DNA from: Oscillospiraceae bacterium NTUH-002-81
GTDB lineage: Bacteria; Bacillota; Clostridia; Lachnospirales; Lachnospiraceae
Length of the DNA: 64,000 nt
NCBI GenBank assembly: GCA_032620915.1
Contig: CP136052.1
Coordinates: forward strand, 713,001-777,000
Direction of reading: 5' to 3'
The notes beneath the pieces are model-generated. The model made no database searches, had not been told where the DNA came from, and saw nothing but the letters and a program-made list of their open reading frames with translations. This document shows positions 17,977 through 26,525 of the stretch, piece after piece. Position 1 is the stretch's first letter. Every line of letters begins with the position of its first letter. A program made the translations under genes and the position numbers.

Positions 17977-18342
17977 ATGGCGCTTGCTCATAAAACAGCA
18001 CACTATCGGGTGATCGCTGATGCAGGGGGCAATCGGTACAGTTTTTTTTGTGACATAGCAGGTGCATTGTTGTATACGTCCGGGCCTGTCCGCGCAGAAA
18101 CACAGGAGCAGGAAGTAGAAATTGCCTGGGAGGATGCAAGGAAATATTTTAACCGATGCCACAAGTGCGGAAAATGGGTATCAAATGCCATGTATAACGC
18201 AGATGTAGCGGAATGTGTGGAATGTGCGCCGTGGGAAAATTTTCCCCGTTACTGCGCCTACTGCGGCAAAGAGATTACTTCCGCAGGAATATTTTGTCCG
18301 CGCTGCGGCAAACGGCTTCAATACGGAGGAGATGGGTCATGA
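17977..18342 (+). CDS. zinc-ribbon protein, first gene of the SPFH/TPM operon
   Basis: A 121-residue protein with two Cys clusters. CHKCGKWVSN...CVEC forms one zinc site, and YCAYCGKEITSAGIFCPRCGK is a double-knuckle zinc ribbon at the C-terminus. The N-terminal half (AHYRVIADAGGNRYSFFCDI) has no recognised family. Start ATG 17977 follows AAAGGAGGG; an upstream in-frame extension has no ribosome binding site. It is followed at once by another zinc-ribbon gene. There are no TM segments, so it is probably cytoplasmic and may bind partner proteins or nucleic acid. Function unknown. Confidence 0.75.
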   Translation: MALAHKTAHYRVIADAGGNRYSFFCDIAGALLYTSGPVRAETQEQEVEIAWEDARKYFNRCHKCGKWVSNAMYNADVAECVECAPWENFPRYCAYCGKEITSAGIFCPRCGKRLQYGGDGS

Positions 18343-18343
18343 G

Positions 18344-18625
18344 ATGACAAGGCAGCAAATGGAACAGATCCGCATGGAGAGCATGAAGCAATACGGATTT
18401 GGCCCGGAAACGATGAAGCAGCTGAAAGTCTGTGCCAATTGTGGTGCGATCGTCCCCGCGGAGAAGCAAATCTGTGGAGAATGCGGCAGCCGGCTTCCCC
18501 GGAAAACGCTTTACCAGGTATATCTTAATTTGCACCGTCGCTGTCCGGTATGTGAAACTGTACTTTCTGACAACGCAATTTTCTGCCCCCAGTGCGGGAC
18601 AATGCTCACAGCAAAGCGCAAATGA
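18344..18625 (+). CDS. small zinc-ribbon protein
   Basis: A 93-residue protein with two zinc ribbons in tandem: VCANCGAIVPAEKQICGECG and CPVCETVLSDNAIFCPQCG. The start is taken as ATG 18344, one base after the previous stop; GGAGGA at 18325-18330 lies 13 bases upstream, so ATG 18332 (overlapping the previous gene) remains possible. The N-terminus is a short helix rich in Met, Gln and Glu. The tight spacing implies coupling with the upstream zinc-ribbon gene. Function unknown; probably an adaptor of the SPFH protein encoded next. Confidence 0.7.
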   Translation: MTRQQMEQIRMESMKQYGFGPETMKQLKVCANCGAIVPAEKQICGECGSRLPRKTLYQVYLNLHRRCPVCETVLSDNAIFCPQCGTMLTAKRK

Positions 18626-18687
18626 AAAAATGAAAGCATTTTAAACGTCAATGAAGCAAGATGAAACATGAAAGGAAGGATGCAACG

Positions 18688-20067
18688 ATGGGACTTATAA
18701 AAGCGGCATTAGGCTCTGCCGGCGGTGTGCTGGCTGATCAGTGGAAAGAGTATTTTTACTGTGAGGCAATTCCAGCCAATGTGCTGGCAGTTAAGGGACA
18801 GAAACGAACATCCAAACGCTCCGTCAATACCAAGGGCAGCGAGAATATTATCACCAACGGTTCTGTGATCGCTGTGGCCGACGGCCAGTGCATGATGATC
18901 GTAGAGCAGGGCAAGGTAGTGGAGGTGTGTGCTGAACCGGGCGAATTTACTTATGACACCTCTACGGAACCCAGTATTTTCTCGGGTGATCTGGGTGAGA
19001 GTATCGATCAGGTATTCCAGAACATTGGCAAGCGCTTTACCTTTGGCGGTGAGGCGCCCAAGGATCAAAGGGTGTATTACTTTAACATCAAGGAGATCAT
19101 AGGGAATAAGTATGGGACACCCTCGCCTGTACCCTTCCGGGTCGTGGACCAGCGGGCGGGAATCGACATTGATATCGCCATTCGCTGCTTTGGGGAGTAT
19201 TCTTACCGGGTGGCAAATCCGCTGCTGTTCTACACCAACGTCTGCGGCAATGTGGAAGCGGATTTTGACCGCGGAACCATTGACAGTCAGCTGAAAACCG
19301 AACTGCTGACGGCACTTCAGCCCGCTTTTGCCAGGATCAGTGAGATGGGTATCCGCTACTCTGCCCTGCCAGGCCATACCACGGAGCTGGCAGAAGCACT
19401 GAACCAGGAGCTGTCTGCAAAGTGGCGGGATCTGCGGGGACTTGAAATCGTCTCCTTCGGCGTTTCCAGCGTCAAGGCCAACGAGGAAGACGAAAAGATG
19501 ATCAAGGAACTGCAGCGCAATGTGGCTTTCATGGATCCCACACGTGCGGCAGCCCATCTTGTCGGGGCCCAGGCCGGTGCCATGCAGGCGGCAGCTGCGA
19601 ATACCAATGCCGGTCCCGCCATGGCCTTCATGGGCGTGGGGATGGCCGGTCAGGCCGGCGGTATGAATGCACAAAGCCTTTTCCAGATGGGTCAGCAGCA
19701 GGCGCCGCAGCAACAGATGCCGCCACAGCAGCAGGCACCGCAGCAGCAGATGCCGCCACAGCAGCAGACGCCGCAGCAGCAGTCTGATCCGGCAGGGGGA
19801 GGATGGAAGTGCTCCTGTGGGGCTACAGCAACAGGGAAATTCTGTCCGGAGTGCGGGAGCCCCAGACCCGTGGACAGCATAGGATGGACCTGCTCCTGCG
19901 GAACGTTGAATAAAGGAAAATTCTGTGTCGAATGCGGCAAGCCCAAGCCGGCCGGGGTACCCCAGTACAAGTGTGACAAGTGCGGCTGGGAGCCGGACGA
20001 TCCCACCCATCCGCCCAAGTTCTGTCCGGAGTGCGGAGATCCGTTTGACGACGGCGACATCCAATAA
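18688..20067 (+). CDS. SPFH-domain protein with C-terminal zinc ribbons (YdjI/virion-core-like)
   Basis: 459 residues. Residues 1-280 form an SPFH/band-7-like region of the YdjI type (begins MGLIKAALGSAGGVLADQWK; FRVVDQRAGIDIDIAIRCFG within). A Met/Ala/Gly-rich stretch, a Gln/Pro repeat (residues 336-365) and three zinc-knuckle units follow (CSCGATATGKFCPECG, CSCGTLNKGKFCVECG, CDKCGW...FCPECG). In Bacillus, YdjI belongs to a PspA-linked membrane-stress operon, where it is thought to form membrane-associated assemblies; the same role here is inference. Start ATG 18688 follows GGAAGGA by 8 bases. The zinc ribbons match those of several neighbours, suggesting the products assemble together. Confidence 0.85.
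   Translation: MGLIKAALGSAGGVLADQWKEYFYCEAIPANVLAVKGQKRTSKRSVNTKGSENIITNGSVIAVADGQCMMIVEQGKVVEVCAEPGEFTYDTSTEPSIFSGDLGESIDQVFQNIGKRFTFGGEAPKDQRVYYFNIKEIIGNKYGTPSPVPFRVVDQRAGIDIDIAIRCFGEYSYRVANPLLFYTNVCGNVEADFDRGTIDSQLKTELLTALQPAFARISEMGIRYSALPGHTTELAEALNQELSAKWRDLRGLEIVSFGVSSVKANEEDEKMIKELQRNVAFMDPTRAAAHLVGAQAGAMQAAAANTNAGPAMAFMGVGMAGQAGGMNAQSLFQMGQQQAPQQQMPPQQQAPQQQMPPQQQTPQQQSDPAGGGWKCSCGATATGKFCPECGSPRPVDSIGWTCSCGTLNKGKFCVECGKPKPAGVPQYKCDKCGWEPDDPTHPPKFCPECGDPFDDGDIQ
19693..19782 (+). repeat. in-frame 33-bp Gln/Pro-rich tandem repeat
   Basis: About 2.7 copies of an 11-codon unit encoding QQQAPQQQMPP, forming the flexible linker between the SPFH domain and the zinc ribbons. Copy number is likely to vary between strains. 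Confidence 0.85.
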
Positions 20068-20162
20068 AAAGCATAGGGCGCCTGCGGCTGCCGGACGAAC
20101 AGACATAACACCTGAAACGATCAACCAAACAAACAAAAACATAAGATAGGAGGATATTACAT

Positions 20163-20570
20163 ATGAAAGGTCAAAAATTTTTGAAGGTTACTTCTATTCT
20201 CATGATTATCTGTGGTGTCATCGGTGCCATTGGGGGTGTCATTGCCATTCTTGGCATCAGCGCCCTGGCGGCGTTCATGGAGAGCACCGAAGGTACCGGC
20301 CTGCTCTATGCCAGCGCCCTGATTTTGACACTGGCATCTGTCATCGAATTTATCGCAGGCATCAAGGGCGTCGGAGCCTGTAACGCGCCGCACAAAGCGG
20401 CAGCCTGCATCAAGTGGGGCGTGATCATTGCCGTCTTAAGTATCATTTCTATGATCATCGGCGTTGCCGGCGGAGGAAAGTTTAATATCACCAGCCTGAT
20501 CCTGAACCTGCTTGTACCCGGCCTGTACATCTATGGTGCTGTCCAGATGAAAAATGACGCACAGGTGTGA
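20163..20570 (+). CDS. small four-TM membrane protein
   Basis: A 135-residue hydrophobic protein with four predicted TM helices (about residues 8-36, 46-66, 82-102 and 110-128) and short loops, including a conserved-looking EFIAGIKG segment after TM 2. AGGAGG at 20148-20153 precedes ATG 20163. I do not recognise a named family beyond general DUF-type four-helix membrane proteins. It sits between the SPFH and DUF4428-type genes, 95 bases after the former, and may be the membrane anchor of the complex. Confidence 0.75.
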   Translation: MKGQKFLKVTSILMIICGVIGAIGGVIAILGISALAAFMESTEGTGLLYASALILTLASVIEFIAGIKGVGACNAPHKAAACIKWGVIIAVLSIISMIIGVAGGGKFNITSLILNLLVPGLYIYGAVQMKNDAQV

Positions 20571-20625
20571 TCATCAGAAAGAAAAGGCGGCTTATACCGT
20601 TTCATAAATAGGAGGTAAATTGATT

Positions 20626-21495
20626 ATGGCATTGTTCGGAAAACTGTTTGAGAAAAAGGAATGCGCCATCTGCGGCGGCGAGATCGGGTTGCTGGGCAAC
20701 CGAAAGCTGGAGGACGGGAACTGCTGCAAGAACTGTGCGGCAAAGCTCTCCCCCTGGTTTAATGACCGGAGGCAGAGTACCGTGGAGGAAATCAAAGAGC
20801 AGCTGGCTTATCGGGAAGCGAATAAGGAAAAGGTTGCCGCTTTTCATATCACCCGCACGCTGGGAGAGGACACCAAAGTGCTCCTGGATGAGGACGCAGG
20901 GCTGTTTATGGTCACTGCAAGCCGAAATCTGGCGGATGCCAATCCGGATGTACTGGCCTTTTCTGATGTGACCGGATGTAAGCTGGATATCGACGAGAGA
21001 AAAACCGAGATTGAGTATAGAGACGCGGAAGGGAAACGGCAAAGCTTTACGCCCTGTCGGTATGCGTATTCCTATAATTTCTATATCGTGATCAATGTCA
21101 ACAATCCTTACTTTAATGAAATCCGCTTTCAGCTGAACGATTCCGCGGTGGACAATGATGCAGAAACCCTGCTGGATGGACCGGATGCTGTTCGCCCGAT
21201 GCGCGGCGGCACCCGGCCCGGTATGGCCGGCAGAGCACCTGTGGGTGGCGGTATGAGGGTCGGTGTACCTGTCTCCAACGCAGAAGAAGTACGCGCCAGC
21301 GTGGAGTACCGGCAGTATGAGGAGATGGGGCAGGAGATCCGGGATGCCTTGCTCCAGGTTCGGGAACAGGTAAGAAATGAAGCGGCCGCAGCTGCAGCTC
21401 CGAAAACGGCAGTAACCTGTCCGTTCTGCGGAGCTACCACCACACCAGATGCCAGCGGCTGCTGTGAATTTTGCGGCGGCGCTGTCAATGGATAA
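20626..21495 (+). CDS. DUF4428-type zinc protein with C-terminal zinc ribbon
   Basis: A 289-residue protein. The N-terminal KKECAICGGEIGLLGNRKLE followed by CCKNCAAKL is the DUF4428 zinc motif. A middle domain of about 110 residues (KVLLDEDAGLFMVTASRNLA onward) follows, then a Gly/Arg-rich linker and a C-terminal zinc ribbon (CPFCGATTTPDASGCCEFCG). ATG 20626 is chosen (AGGAGG at 20610-20615, spacing 10) over TTG 20620. No TM segments. DUF4428 proteins are often encoded near SPFH or TPM genes, but their function is not established. It probably belongs to the same cytoplasmic assembly. Confidence 0.78.
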   Translation: MALFGKLFEKKECAICGGEIGLLGNRKLEDGNCCKNCAAKLSPWFNDRRQSTVEEIKEQLAYREANKEKVAAFHITRTLGEDTKVLLDEDAGLFMVTASRNLADANPDVLAFSDVTGCKLDIDERKTEIEYRDAEGKRQSFTPCRYAYSYNFYIVINVNNPYFNEIRFQLNDSAVDNDAETLLDGPDAVRPMRGGTRPGMAGRAPVGGGMRVGVPVSNAEEVRASVEYRQYEEMGQEIRDALLQVREQVRNEAAAAAAPKTAVTCPFCGATTTPDASGCCEFCGGAVNG

Positions 21496-21527
21496 GACAC
21501 TACAAAACACAAAGGAGGAGGATGACA

Positions 21528-21869
21528 ATGAAAATATCAAAAAAGATGATAGCACTTCTTTTGGCACTCATGATGGTTCTGAGTCTGACGGCCTGTGGAG
21601 GCAACAAGGATGCCCTTGCAGGTACCTGGTCAGCTGACCTGGGGGATGACGGCGTTATCACATGGATGTTTGACGGGAAAGGCAAATGCACCATGGAGAA
21701 TGCCTACATGAAACAGGATGGCACCTATAGCATTGAGGATGACCAGCTTACGGTAACGCTGGAAAGCTGGAGCGATCCGTCTGTTTACACGTTTTCTGTG
21801 GATGGCAGCAATCTCACCATGAGCGAAAATTCCGGCTACGGCATCAGTGGAACCTTCGAGAAAAAATAG
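21528..21869 (+). CDS. small lipoprotein
   Basis: A 113-residue lipoprotein: signal KISKKMIALLLALMMVLSLT then lipobox TACGG (Cys is the acylated residue), followed by a single small beta domain (GTWSADLGDDGVITWMFDGK, SGTFEKK) of lipocalin-like or DUF5640-like appearance. ATG 21528 follows GGAGGAGG. It would be anchored to the outer face of the membrane. It is the first of six lipoproteins in the operon. Role unknown; perhaps a sensor of envelope state. Confidence 0.78.
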   Translation: MKISKKMIALLLALMMVLSLTACGGNKDALAGTWSADLGDDGVITWMFDGKGKCTMENAYMKQDGTYSIEDDQLTVTLESWSDPSVYTFSVDGSNLTMSENSGYGISGTFEKK

Positions 21870-21897
21870 TGATTTTCTGTAAAATTGGGAGGGAATT

Positions 21898-23739
21898 ATG
21901 AGACAAACAAAGAAGAAACTTTTATGTTTGCTTCTTGCGGCACTGCTGCTGTTCAGCCTTGCCGCCTGCGGCAAAAACAAGTCGCCGGGAGACTCGAACC
22001 TGATCAAGATCGGCGATTATGAACTGCTTTATAAGAGCGCATGTATTGTGGAGGATTCAGATCAAAATGATGCAGTTGTTCTGACGCTGGACTTTACAAA
22101 CAACAGCAAGGAAAATGCCTCTTATCTGTGGAGCGTTGATGAAACGGCCATGCAGAATGGTGTTGAACTGGACATTGCGTCTATCGTTACCGACTACGAT
22201 GCCTTTACTACGGTGATAGACGACCAGTTCAAGGAAATTGCTCCGGGTGCAACCCTGGAGGTGAAGACGGCCTTCGTGCTGAAGGACACGACCAGTGAGA
22301 TCAAGGTGACCTTCGAGGAGCTGCTCGGCAGCAAAAACGGCAGCATCACCATCGATCCGTCCACACTTAGCCGGGAAACAGCCACCAATATCGGATCGAA
22401 AGCTGCGTCATCTGATGGGGATGAGGAGACACTGCTTGACTGGTGGAACGGCGATTGGTACGGCTGGTGGCAGATGACCGGCTGCTCCGGTTATTATGAG
22501 AGCATGGAAGGACAGTGGTGGGACGTCTGCGGCGTGATCGACATTGGTGCAGATTCTACCGGTACCGTTACGCTGTGGGACGAGAGCTACACAAAGGCAG
22601 AACCCATGGCTTCGGCGCAGGTCAGCCTGAATACGTCCGGAACCGGCGAGCACGGCACGATGATGTCCGAGGGCGGCTGGTTTACCAATGTTGCACTGGA
22701 ACATGCAGACTGGATTGTTGACCCCGGTCTGATGGAACGGGATAACATGATCTGTATTGACGGCTGGTATGAAGATGGTGACGACGAGTATCACTATGAG
22801 ATTTATCTGCGTCCGTGGGGACTTTACTGGGATGATGCGGGAGAAGATTTCCTTCCCTATTCTTACACGGACTGGTACCTGCCAATGATCGAGGCAGGCA
22901 AGTCTATGCCGGACAGCATCAATGCAGATGCACCCGCGTCGAATCCGGGCACGGATATGGCCGGAGGGGACGGCATCGTGACGGAAGAGCAGGTGCAAAA
23001 GGGCTATGTCTGGATGAACGAGGTCAACAGAAATATTTTTGACACTACCTACGAGGAGCTTGTTGCTTACTTCGGCGTGGAAGGTTTGTTTGAAAAGGAA
23101 GAGTACAGCGACCATATGAAGGCGAACTACCGGTACTATAAGTGGATCTCTGCGGACAATGACTCACATTTTATCTATGTCAATTTCAAGGAGGAGGAGA
23201 CTGGCGTTTATGAAGTGAGCGCCTACAACACCAGCGGCTTTTCAAGCGAGGAAGCCATTGAGAAGTATCTTGACATCGTAAAGGCCGAAGCTGCCGAAGC
23301 AAATAAGGCCGCCTCCGCAAACGCTGTAATGAAGGACTTTTCTGCAAAGATCGCCATGTTTGCCCACGATGAGATCAATGTAACGGTCAAGACAACCATT
23401 CCGGAAAGTGGCTGGTCCTTTGACGAGAGTGGTCGATGTCTGGTGGAAAACGATGATCCCACTGCATTCGGCGCGGGCACCATCCAGTTTGAGGTCAGGG
23501 AAAAGGTGGAGGATTTCGATTATTACAAGGAAAAATTCGAAAACTATCAGGATATTGAAGACCGCGTCATCGGCGGCATCACCTTCCATGGACGCACCTA
23601 TAAGTACATCGGTTATGAATGGATCCAGTATATCGCACAGATTGACGACACCCGTGCCTTTTCCATCGGTCTGCGGAATATGGACTGTGTCGAGGGCACG
23701 ATGCCGGACATCATTCTTACCAACATGAAATTTCAGTAG
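21898..23739 (+). CDS. large multidomain lipoprotein (DUF5067-like N-terminal domain)
   Basis: A 613-residue lipoprotein with lipobox SLAACGK. Residues 30-165 resemble a DUF5067/DUF4352-type beta sandwich (LIKIGDYELLYKSACIVEDS, VVLTLDFTNNSKENASYLWS). Then comes a Trp/Tyr-rich domain (WWNGDWYGWWQMTGCSGYYE) with a lipocalin-like strand pattern, a segment with NIFDTTYEELVAYFGVEG, and a C-terminal domain about residues 470-613 (IAMFAHDEINVTVKTTIPES). GGGAGGG precedes ATG 21898. It is the largest surface protein of the operon and is a plausible ligand-binding or wall-contact component; this is inference. Confidence 0.75.
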   Translation: MRQTKKKLLCLLLAALLLFSLAACGKNKSPGDSNLIKIGDYELLYKSACIVEDSDQNDAVVLTLDFTNNSKENASYLWSVDETAMQNGVELDIASIVTDYDAFTTVIDDQFKEIAPGATLEVKTAFVLKDTTSEIKVTFEELLGSKNGSITIDPSTLSRETATNIGSKAASSDGDEETLLDWWNGDWYGWWQMTGCSGYYESMEGQWWDVCGVIDIGADSTGTVTLWDESYTKAEPMASAQVSLNTSGTGEHGTMMSEGGWFTNVALEHADWIVDPGLMERDNMICIDGWYEDGDDEYHYEIYLRPWGLYWDDAGEDFLPYSYTDWYLPMIEAGKSMPDSINADAPASNPGTDMAGGDGIVTEEQVQKGYVWMNEVNRNIFDTTYEELVAYFGVEGLFEKEEYSDHMKANYRYYKWISADNDSHFIYVNFKEEETGVYEVSAYNTSGFSSEEAIEKYLDIVKAEAAEANKAASANAVMKDFSAKIAMFAHDEINVTVKTTIPESGWSFDESGRCLVENDDPTAFGAGTIQFEVREKVEDFDYYKEKFENYQDIEDRVIGGITFHGRTYKYIGYEWIQYIAQIDDTRAFSIGLRNMDCVEGTMPDIILTNMKFQ

Positions 23740-23787
23740 TGCAGGTCTTTTGCAGGAAAGAAAACAGGTGACGGTTATATGTGACCG

Positions 23788-23814
23788 ACTCCCGCCCCGG
23801 TCAGGGGCGGGAGT
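23788..23814 (+). other. perfect intra-operon RNA hairpin
   Basis: ACTCCCGCCCC and GGGGCGGGAGT form a perfect 11-bp GC-rich stem with loop GGTCA, in the 158-base gap between two lipoprotein genes. No T-run follows, so it is more likely an RNA stability or processing site than a terminator. Confidence 0.65.
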
Positions 23815-23897
23815 GCTATGACGATGATGGGACCGGGAGATGCACAGCGGCAGGGTAGCCGGGAAAAATGAAAGGTGGGCAGACGGTTTTATGAACA

Positions 23898-24779
23898 ATG
23901 AAAAAGAAAATGGTATGTAAGATAATGGTTATTGTGTCAGTCCTTTCGATGGTTTTCGGACTTTCCGGATGCAGCGGAAACGAAAAATACACGGTCGATG
24001 AGATTGTTTCGTTCCATGCGTCTGATTACGGCACGGAAAGATTCCCTGTGTATTCTTTTGCACTGCAAAAGGAAGATGAGAACTGGTTCTTTTCTGCAAG
24101 CTGCTATGTGGGAAGCCAAAAGGAGCATTACACATCGTTTGGTTCTTTCCGCATCCCGGCGGAAGATGCAGAAGGATTTCTTGAAGTCATCCGCGAGGAT
24201 GGTGAGATAAAACGACTCAGGAAATACCGTGAGCCGAAACACCTTTTTCACATATCTGATGCGCCGATGCGAAGCTCCGGCATAACATTCTCTGACGGAA
24301 GCAGGATAGATAAGAAAACCGCATGCGGTGATCAGACGCTTGCCTGTCTCTATGCCCTTGCCGACAAGTACTACGGGGCTGCCGAAAAGGTTGAGATCAG
24401 TGGTGTTTCCGTCTATAGCAGCAGTATGGATCAGTTTGGTTCCTATTCGTTTGACATCGAAAAGGAGGGAGATGACTGGTTCTTTTCCTTTGATGCGGTG
24501 GTCGATTCCGGTGGGGTCCACACGGAAGTGGAAAACCAACGGATCGGAGAGGAAGATGCAAAGGAAATCCTGCGTATTGTAAAGGAGCAGCGGCTCGTTG
24601 CAAGCGTGAGCGAGTATAAAGAACCGCCGGACGATGGGATATACGTCCTTGATGAAACGATATACCGGACGTCCTTTACCTTTACAGACGGCCGCTCTGT
24701 CTATGCCCCGATCGATGCGGGGAGTGAGCTGACCGATGCATTTTATCGCCTTGCGGCAGAGGAAGTCCGTGAAGACTAA
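23898..24779 (+). CDS. lipoprotein with two tandem copies of one domain
   Basis: A 293-residue lipoprotein, lipobox GLSGCSG. Two related domains of about 125 residues follow: YSFALQKEDENWFFSASCYV with FSDGSRIDKKT in the first, and YSFDIEKEGDDWFFSFDAVV with FTDGRSVYAP in the second, so the protein arose by internal duplication. ATG 23898 is used; the nearest ribosome binding site (AAAGGTGGG) is rather far upstream and a short out-of-frame ATG lies at 23892. The family is not recognised. It is anchored outside the membrane with the other lipoproteins of the operon. Confidence 0.72.
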   Translation: MKKKMVCKIMVIVSVLSMVFGLSGCSGNEKYTVDEIVSFHASDYGTERFPVYSFALQKEDENWFFSASCYVGSQKEHYTSFGSFRIPAEDAEGFLEVIREDGEIKRLRKYREPKHLFHISDAPMRSSGITFSDGSRIDKKTACGDQTLACLYALADKYYGAAEKVEISGVSVYSSSMDQFGSYSFDIEKEGDDWFFSFDAVVDSGGVHTEVENQRIGEEDAKEILRIVKEQRLVASVSEYKEPPDDGIYVLDETIYRTSFTFTDGRSVYAPIDAGSELTDAFYRLAAEEVRED

Positions 24780-24822
24780 GCGGACACTGCCATTGTGAAA
24801 CATTTGATTGAGGAGGTTCAAT

Positions 24823-25353
24823 ATGGAACTTTATTTAACGGAAAATGTCCGGTTGGGCTACAGGACGGGGGAACTGATCCGTATGGCGGCATTCGCCCTT
24901 TTGGGTGTGCTCATCGGGTCATCGGTTTTCGGGGTTGATCTGGAGTTTGACCTGGGCAGTGTGCTTGCGGAGCTGTTCATGCTTTCCATGGGTGTGCTGT
25001 GTATCTGGAAAGGCACGTTTGGTCCGATCTGCCGCCAGAGCGACAGCCGGCTTGCCCATCGGCTGGCAGAATGCTTTTACGCCAGCCCTGAACCGGAGAT
25101 TTCTTTTGACCGGCTCTCCGGCGCCATCGGCGGAAAGAATGTGGAACGCAAGGTGCGCCATTTGATCCAGAAAAAATACTTAAAGAATATCAGCCTTGAT
25201 ATGTCTAACAAACGTATCATGCTGACAGCCTTTGACAAAGCTACGCAGGAAGAGGAATACAAAACGGTTGTCTGTCCTTATTGCGGCGGGAAGAACGTCA
25301 TCCGGCCCGGATGGGCTTCGTCCTGCGAATATTGCGGCTCTAAGCTGATCTGA
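24823..25353 (+). CDS. two-TM membrane protein with C-terminal zinc ribbon
   Basis: A 176-residue protein. Two TM helices (about residues 14-32 and 41-60) are followed by a cytoplasmic winged-helix-like segment (ISFDRLSGAIGGKNVERKVR, LIQKKYLKNISLD) and a C-terminal zinc ribbon (VCPYCGGKNVIRPGWASSCE then YCGSKLI). ATG 24823 is chosen with AGGAGG at 24811-24816. It links the membrane to the zinc-ribbon set, and the helical segment could recognise DNA or protein. The next gene starts 33 bases downstream. Function unknown. Confidence 0.76.
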   Translation: MELYLTENVRLGYRTGELIRMAAFALLGVLIGSSVFGVDLEFDLGSVLAELFMLSMGVLCIWKGTFGPICRQSDSRLAHRLAECFYASPEPEISFDRLSGAIGGKNVERKVRHLIQKKYLKNISLDMSNKRIMLTAFDKATQEEEYKTVVCPYCGGKNVIRPGWASSCEYCGSKLI

Positions 25354-25386
25354 GAAGAAAATAAAACCGGAAAGGGGAGATAAAAG

Positions 25387-26501
25387 ATGCCTTCACAAGT
25401 AACAAATTACCAGTGCCCGGCCTGCACAGGCCCATTGCATTTTGTCGGGGAATCCGGGAAACTGGAGTGCGATTACTGCGGGAGCGCCTATGAGATCTCC
25501 GAGATTGAGGCGCTTTATCAGCAGAAAGAAGAACAGGCCGTGAAAGCCCATGAGGATGCGCAGGACGAAGAGGCGAAAGCCCGTGACGGCTGGGACACCT
25601 CCGGCCTGAACGGTGACTGGGGCGAGGATGCCGCGGGAATGAAAGTCTATAACTGCCCTTCCTGTGGTGCAGAACTGATCTGTGATGAAAGTACTGCTGC
25701 CACATCCTGCCCTTATTGCGGAAATCCAAACATAGTACCGGGACAGTTCGGCGGTACACTGCGGCCTGATTTTGTGCTTCCGTTCAGGCTCAGTAAGGAA
25801 GATGCGGTCGCAGCTCTGAAAAAGCACTATAAAGGCAAGATTTTCTTGCCGGGATCCTTTACTGCCGGGAACCATATCCAGGAGATCAAAGGGGTCTATG
25901 TCCCCTTCTGGATGTTTGATGGTGAGGCAGAGGGCGATGCCCTGTATGCAGCCACCCGTTCCCATACATACCGCTCCGGCAATTATGAGGTCACCGAGAC
26001 AGAACATTATGATGTTTTCCGTTCCGGTTCTGTCACGTTTGAGAAGGTTCCGGTGGATGCGTCCAGCAAGATGCCGGATGATTACATGGATTCTATTGAA
26101 CCGTATGACTATTCGGAACTGCGACCTTTTTCCACAGCGTACCTGCCCGGCTTTCTTGCCGACAAGTTTGACGTGACAGTGGAACAGAGCAGGGAGCGGG
26201 CTGACAAACGCTGCGAGAACACACTGGCTGCCGCATTGCGGGATAGCGTAAAGGGATACGATTCCTGTCTGCCCAAGGGGGCAGCATCTCCCTGAAACGT
26301 GGGAAGGTTCACTATGCGCTCATGCCGGTCTGGATGCTTAACACCAGGTGGAATGGCAAAGATTTTCTGTTTGCCATGAACGGACAGACTGGCAGGCTGG
26401 TAGGGGAACTGCCCGTGAGCCGCGGCAGATTCTGGGCGCTGTTCGCCGCCATTGCCGTGCCGCTCTCGGTGGTAAGCTCGGTTTTATTTACGCTTTTGTA
26501 G
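25387..26501 (+). CDS. TFIIB-type zinc-ribbon protein (YdjG-like), frameshifted near its 3' end
   Basis: About 371 residues when repaired. It has two zinc ribbons (YQCPACTGPLHFVGESGKLE with CDYCGS; YNCPSCGAELICDESTAATS with CPYCGN), a mixed domain (KGVYVPFWMFDGEAEGDALY) and a C-terminal TM helix, the layout of YdjG. The given frame stops at 26293-26295 after SLPKGAASP. One G added to the G5 run at 26277-26281 continues it through ISLKRGKVHYALMPVWMLNT to a TM helix and a stop at 26499-26501. A sequencing error is the simplest cause. In Bacillus, YdjG acts with YdjH and YdjI in the PspA-linked membrane response, and both partners are present in this operon. Confidence 0.82.
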
Positions 26502-26525
26502 ATGAGAGATAAGGGGGGAGCGGCT

